Shown here: positions 60,951 through 64,000 of the stretch, piece by piece
How positions within the stretch are numbered: the first letter of the stretch is position 1
Layout of the letters: every line of letters begins with the position of its first letter
Assembly (NCBI RefSeq): GCF_000380185.1
Contig: NZ_KB904755.1
Span: 1 to 64,000, forward strand
DNA length: 64,000 nt
Reading direction: 5' to 3'
Origin: Thiofilum flexile DSM 14609
GTDB lineage: Bacteria; Pseudomonadota; Gammaproteobacteria; Thiotrichales; Thiotrichaceae
Program-made: the position numbers and the translations under genes
The notes under the pieces: generated by a model
Seen by the model: only the letters and a program-made list of their open reading frames with translations
Database searches by the model: none
Told to the model about the DNA's origin: nothing

Positions 60951-62294
60951 ATGAAACCTATTAAAATCACGCTATGGATAGCCTTGGTCGGCTTGACCCT
61001 GCTATGGCTTATAGCAAGCCTGCCTTTTCCGAGTCCTCTGAGTTATTTTGCTTTTCGTGATCAGTTCGTACAGTACAGCGGTATTATCAGCATCGGGATG
61101 ATGAGTATTGCCATGTTGCTAGCAGTACGTCCGGTCTGGATTGAGAGTTATCTCAATGGCTTAGATAAAATGTATCGTTTGCATAAATGGCTCGGCATTT
61201 CGGCGCTGATTTTCAGTGTGATGCACTGGTGGATGGCAAAAGGCACGAAATGGATGGTGGGCTGGGGTTGGCTAGAGCGCCCTACCCGTCGGCGTCCACC
61301 GGGTGATGGTACACAAACCCAAAATACGCTGGAATCTTTTATCAATAGCCAACGCGGGATTGCGGAGTTTATTGGCGAATGGGCGTTTTATATCGCCGCC
61401 CTACTGCTAGTGCTAGCGCTGATTCAACGTTTTCCTTATCGTTTATTTAAGCAAACGCATAAATGGCTAGCCGTTATTTATTTATTCTTGGTTTATCACG
61501 CGCTGATTTTAGTTAAAGCTCCGTATTGGGGTCAACCGATTGGCTGGGTATTAATTCCTTTACTCGCGGCGGGTACAGTGGCAGCGGTTTTAGTGCTGTT
61601 TAAACGCGTTGGTGTTAAACGCCAAGTGAGTGGGACTTTATCTTCTATCCATTATTATGAAGACCTTAAAGTTTTAGAAACCACCATTCAATTAGAAAAA
61701 GGCTGGCCTGGGCATCAGGCGGGACAATTTGCCTTTATTAATTCACACCTTGATGTAGGTGCTCACCCTTATACTATTGCCTCGGCTTGGGATGAAACCC
61801 AACGCTCTTTAACTATTATTATTAAAGAATTAGGCGATCATACTAAAAGCTTATTAAGTCGCTTAAAGATAGGACAAACCGTTATCGTAGAAGGCCCTTA
61901 TGGACGCTTTACTTTCCAAGATAACAAACCTCGGCAAATATGGATCGGTGGCGGTATTGGTATTACTCCTTTTATAGCGCAAATGAAACACCTCACGAAT
62001 AATCCTGATGGTAAAGTGATTGATCTATTCCATGCGACTAAAGAAGTTGATGAAAATGCTTTAGCTAAATTAGCAGCCGACGCTAAAGCCGCTAATATTA
62101 ATTTACATATTTTTATTGAGGCGCGTGATGGCTATCTGACGGGTGAAAAACTACGCTCTATGGTGCCCGATTGGCAGACAGCGAGTGTTTGGTTCTGTGG
62201 CCCTACCGCATTTGCTGAAAAAATTAATGCGGATTTAAGCAAAGAAGGCTTAAAAGCAACCGATTTCCATCAAGAAGTCTTTTCTTTCCGCTGA
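60951..62294 (+). CDS. Ferric-reductase-like transmembrane flavocytochrome
   Basis: The 447-residue protein has about six membrane segments in its first 215 residues, with the His residues expected to bind two hemes (YRLHKWLGISALIFSVMHWW, QTHKWLAVIYLFLVYHALIL). An FAD-binding domain (about 220-320; HPYTIASAW and GPYGRF) and an NAD(P)-binding domain (about 330-447; IWIGGGIGITPFIAQM, VWFCGPTAF) follow. This is the NOX/FRE family, which moves electrons from NAD(P)H across the membrane to extracytoplasmic acceptors such as ferric iron or heme. Its neighbours are c- and b-type cytochromes, so it may belong to that electron route. Confidence 0.87.
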   Translation: MKPIKITLWIALVGLTLLWLIASLPFPSPLSYFAFRDQFVQYSGIISIGMMSIAMLLAVRPVWIESYLNGLDKMYRLHKWLGISALIFSVMHWWMAKGTKWMVGWGWLERPTRRRPPGDGTQTQNTLESFINSQRGIAEFIGEWAFYIAALLLVLALIQRFPYRLFKQTHKWLAVIYLFLVYHALILVKAPYWGQPIGWVLIPLLAAGTVAAVLVLFKRVGVKRQVSGTLSSIHYYEDLKVLETTIQLEKGWPGHQAGQFAFINSHLDVGAHPYTIASAWDETQRSLTIIIKELGDHTKSLLSRLKIGQTVIVEGPYGRFTFQDNKPRQIWIGGGIGITPFIAQMKHLTNNPDGKVIDLFHATKEVDENALAKLAADAKAANINLHIFIEARDGYLTGEKLRSMVPDWQTASVWFCGPTAFAEKINADLSKEGLKATDFHQEVFSFR

Positions 62295-62295
62295 T

Positions 62296-62418
62296 TGACA
62301 TCCTCCCCGACCTAAAGGACGGGGATTCCTAGTGAATACATCCCTGTATGCTACAAGGCGGCATCCCTGCCGCCAAGACTGCTCCGGAAAGACCCGATTA
62401 CGTTAGCTCAAGTACTTA
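62296..62418 (-). repeat. Solo IS200/IS605-type end joined to palindromic repeat, copy 3
   Basis: CCCCGACC and GGACGGGG (62305-62324) form the hairpin typical of tnpB right ends (GGTCGGGGAGGATGTCAATC type), with no tnpB present. Next to it (62331-62405, inverted) is the core seen at 4862 and 15754 (GAATACATCCCTGTATGCTA, then GCGGCATCCCTGCCGCCAAG). The outer AGCTCAAGTACTTA is shared with copy 2. Confidence 0.75.
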
Positions 62419-62509
62419 CGACTCTAGCTAGCCTAGATAAGCTATCTTTAAGAAAACACCTCTAAGCTAACTAGCTATCTTAAAACTAGTTAGCTCAGAG
62501 GACACTCTC

Positions 62510-62926
62510 ATGCACAAGTCATTGCTGCGACCCACACTAGCGCTGGGTACTATGCTACTTTTCAGCTCTATCGTTTTAGCCGAAACACCCCAAGATTTTC
62601 TAAAAACCTATGCTACTGCTGCACAAGCCTCAGGAAATTTCACTGGCTTTAGTGCGAGTCGAGGCGAAGTATTTTTTAACCAAACGCATGGCAATGATTG
62701 GAGTTGTGCGAGTTGCCACACCGCTAATCCTACTCAAGCAGGTAAACATGCTAAAACCGGCAAAGTCATTGATCCTTTAGCCCCTAGTGCAAATGCTGAG
62801 CGCTTTACCTCCACTAAAAAAGTCGAGAAATGGTTTAAACGCAACTGTAATGATGTGCTCGACCGTGAATGCACCGCGCTCGAAAAAGGTGATGTGATCA
62901 CCTATTTACTCACGTTTAATCGATAA
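62510..62926 (+). CDS. DUF1924 / SHP-like monoheme cytochrome c
   Basis: The 138-residue protein has a Sec signal peptide (cut after VLAE-type site at about residue 24) and a single heme c motif CASCH in NDWSCASCHTANPTQ (about residues 64-68). ETPQDFLKTYATAAQASG, GEVFFNQTHGNDW and the two-Cys segment RNCNDVLDRECTALEKGDVI near the C-terminus match DUF1924/sphaeroides heme protein relatives. These bind oxygen or small ligands in the periplasm. It is the first gene of a unit with the diheme cytochrome and cytochrome b genes. Confidence 0.82.
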   Translation: MHKSLLRPTLALGTMLLFSSIVLAETPQDFLKTYATAAQASGNFTGFSASRGEVFFNQTHGNDWSCASCHTANPTQAGKHAKTGKVIDPLAPSANAERFTSTKKVEKWFKRNCNDVLDRECTALEKGDVITYLLTFNR

Positions 62927-62941
62927 GGAGTAAACCTAATC

Positions 62942-63484
62942 ATGCGATATAAAAGACCTTTTTTAGTTGCTTTGGCATTCGCAGGTTTCATTAGCTTAAG
63001 TGCTACTTTATCCGTTGTGATGGGTGATAATGATGAGGGTGAGGAGCATGAAGAGCGTGAAAGCAATAGCAAATACCATGAGGGGAGTGGCTCCCTCATC
63101 AACGTCATGAATGAAGCGTGGAAAAGTGAATGTAGTGCTTGCCATATCGCCTATCCGCCTAATCTATTGCCGCGTGAATCTTGGAAAACCCTGATGAATG
63201 ACCTCGGCAATCATTTTGGAGTCGATGCGAGTTTAGATAAGGAGACCCTACAAGAAATCCTACCTTTTTTAGAACAAAACGCCAGTCAACGCCGCGTCGA
63301 AACCATCAAAGGCGAGCCTGTAATTCGCATCACAGAAACCGCTTGGTTTAAACATGAGCACGATGAAATTTCATCCGCAAAGTGGAAAAACCCGACTATT
63401 AAAAGTGCCGCTAATTGTATGGCTTGTCATACGCAGGCCGATAAAGGCAATTTTGACGAAGATACCGTACGTATCCCACGTTAG
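62942..63484 (+). CDS. Diheme cytochrome c (DHC-like)
   Basis: The 180-residue protein has a signal peptide (about 1-27), an acidic segment (DNDEGEEHEERESN), and two heme c motifs, CSACH (about 64-68) and CMACH (about 158-162). DHC passes electrons to SHP in the known Rhodobacter sphaeroides system. It starts 15 bp after the SHP-like gene and is followed nine bases after its stop by the cytochrome b gene. Confidence 0.85.
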   Translation: MRYKRPFLVALAFAGFISLSATLSVVMGDNDEGEEHEERESNSKYHEGSGSLINVMNEAWKSECSACHIAYPPNLLPRESWKTLMNDLGNHFGVDASLDKETLQEILPFLEQNASQRRVETIKGEPVIRITETAWFKHEHDEISSAKWKNPTIKSAANCMACHTQADKGNFDEDTVRIPR

Positions 63485-63493
63485 GAGTTAGCC

Positions 63494-64000
63494 ATGCAAC
63501 ACACTCAATTAGTCTGGGATTTTCCTACTCGTGCCTTTCACTGGTTACTGGTTTTATCGTTTACGGGCGCTTATATCAGTGGAGATAGTGAACGTTATCG
63601 CGATATTCACCTTGCTTTAGGCTATTTGTTTGCCGGATTACTCTTATTTCGCCTGATCTGGGGTTTTATGGGAACACACTATGCTCGTTTTAGTGAGTTT
63701 ATCTATACACCTAAGCAAGTTGTTCTGTATTTACGCTCATTGCTCAATCCGCAACCGATTCATTATGTCGGCCACAATCCGGCGGGGGCTTGGATGATTT
63801 TCATATTACTAGCACTAGGAATCACTATTGCCCTGAGTGGTATCAGTTTATATTGGGAACTAGGCGGCGAGAGTGTTGCTGAAGATTTTCTTGAAGAACT
63901 ACACGAATTTGCAGCCAATGCTATGTTAGCCGCCGTGTTTATACATATAGCGGGGGTTGTGGTGAGTAGTGTTTTACATAAAGAAAATTTACCGCGCTCT
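63494..64000 (+). CDS. Cytochrome b561-family membrane protein (runs off window)
   Basis: ATG 63494, with AGGAG at 63484-63488, opens a frame that is still open at the window end (169 codons). It begins MQHTQLVWDFPTRAFHWLLV, with a heme-ligand-type His followed by ISGDSERYRDIHLALGYLFA, LFRLIWGFMGTHYARFSEF and a late HEFAANAMLAAVFIHIAG. Four membrane helices with paired His residues fit the di-heme b561 family that donates electrons to DHC/SHP. The C-terminus is not visible. Confidence 0.85.
   Translation, partial: MQHTQLVWDFPTRAFHWLLVLSFTGAYISGDSERYRDIHLALGYLFAGLLLFRLIWGFMGTHYARFSEFIYTPKQVVLYLRSLLNPQPIHYVGHNPAGAWMIFILLALGITIALSGISLYWELGGESVAEDFLEELHEFAANAMLAAVFIHIAGVVVSSVLHKENLPRS

Overview
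The window looks like the chromosome of a gammaproteobacterium with moderate GC, probably in or near the Thiotrichales (Thiothrix/Thiolinea-like). This rests on the murA-hisG-hisD neighbourhood, a nirBD-FNT nitrite operon, an SHP/DHC/cytochrome b set, PhoBR, Tgt and ModF. The genus is an inference from memory of the families and was not confirmed by any search.

Region 1 (1-32.3 kb) is mostly core chromosome. It starts inside an IS200/IS605-type tnpB whose end has cut off the 3' part of an Rpn-type nuclease gene, followed by an AT-rich stretch with small membrane ORFs. Then come a C39 peptidase, phoBR, tgt, ribokinase plus nucleoside hydrolase, a lipoprotein and DUF1566/Lcl-domain cluster, and nirB-nirD-FNT behind a hairpin attenuator. 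After that are tpm, modF, a COG0523 GTPase with a His-rich DUF3299 lipoprotein, a 1008-residue repeat protein with an 18-bp minisatellite, and murA-hisG-DAHP synthase-hisD. The region ends with an ArsR/SDR divergent pair, a RelE-like/glycine-zipper fusion and ggt. Two families of short palindromic MITE-like repeats are scattered here.

Region 2 (32.4-57.3 kb) is the accessory heart of the window. Two related integrative elements sit head to tail at the 3' end of a tRNA-Gly(CCC) gene. Each begins with an att-like core (ATTCYCTTCACC), a cluster of short direct repeats that look like integrase arm sites, a P4-type integrase and a ProQ/FinO RNA-chaperone gene. The arm-site word differs between elements (GTGTGTAA against GTGTAGTA), and each word recurs near the right end of its own element, which fixes the boundaries. 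Element 1 looks like a phage satellite: it encodes P2-like capsid (gpN), terminase small subunit (gpM) and scaffold/protease (gpO) plus a P2 gpA-like HUH replication protein, but no portal, large terminase or tail genes. Element 2 keeps the same backbone (integrase, ProQ, AlpA, a five-TM membrane protein, a 63-aa protein) but has a different replication protein. In place of the capsid genes it carries an apparent immune cargo: two LRR-Roc-COR-TIR (Roco-TIR) proteins and one CHAT protease-TIR fusion.

The Roco-TIR/CHAT-TIR locus is the best candidate for a little-described system. The LRRs are built from nearly identical 66-bp units whose differences concentrate on the predicted solvent-exposed positions, as expected for a diversifying receptor. 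The TIR domains retain the Glu expected of NADases, and the CHAT domain retains His and Cys. A plausible reading is sensor (LRR), switch (Roc-COR), executioner (TIR), with the CHAT-TIR acting as an adaptor or second effector.

Region 3 (57.3-64 kb) holds a DUF433 antitoxin with a decayed DUF5615 toxin and a scar that may mark a lost third element. It continues with a Sel1-repeat protein, BrnTA, a small EACC1-like membrane protein, a ferric-reductase-like flavocytochrome, a solo IS605-type end fused to the palindromic repeat, and an SHP-DHC-cytochrome b operon running off the window.
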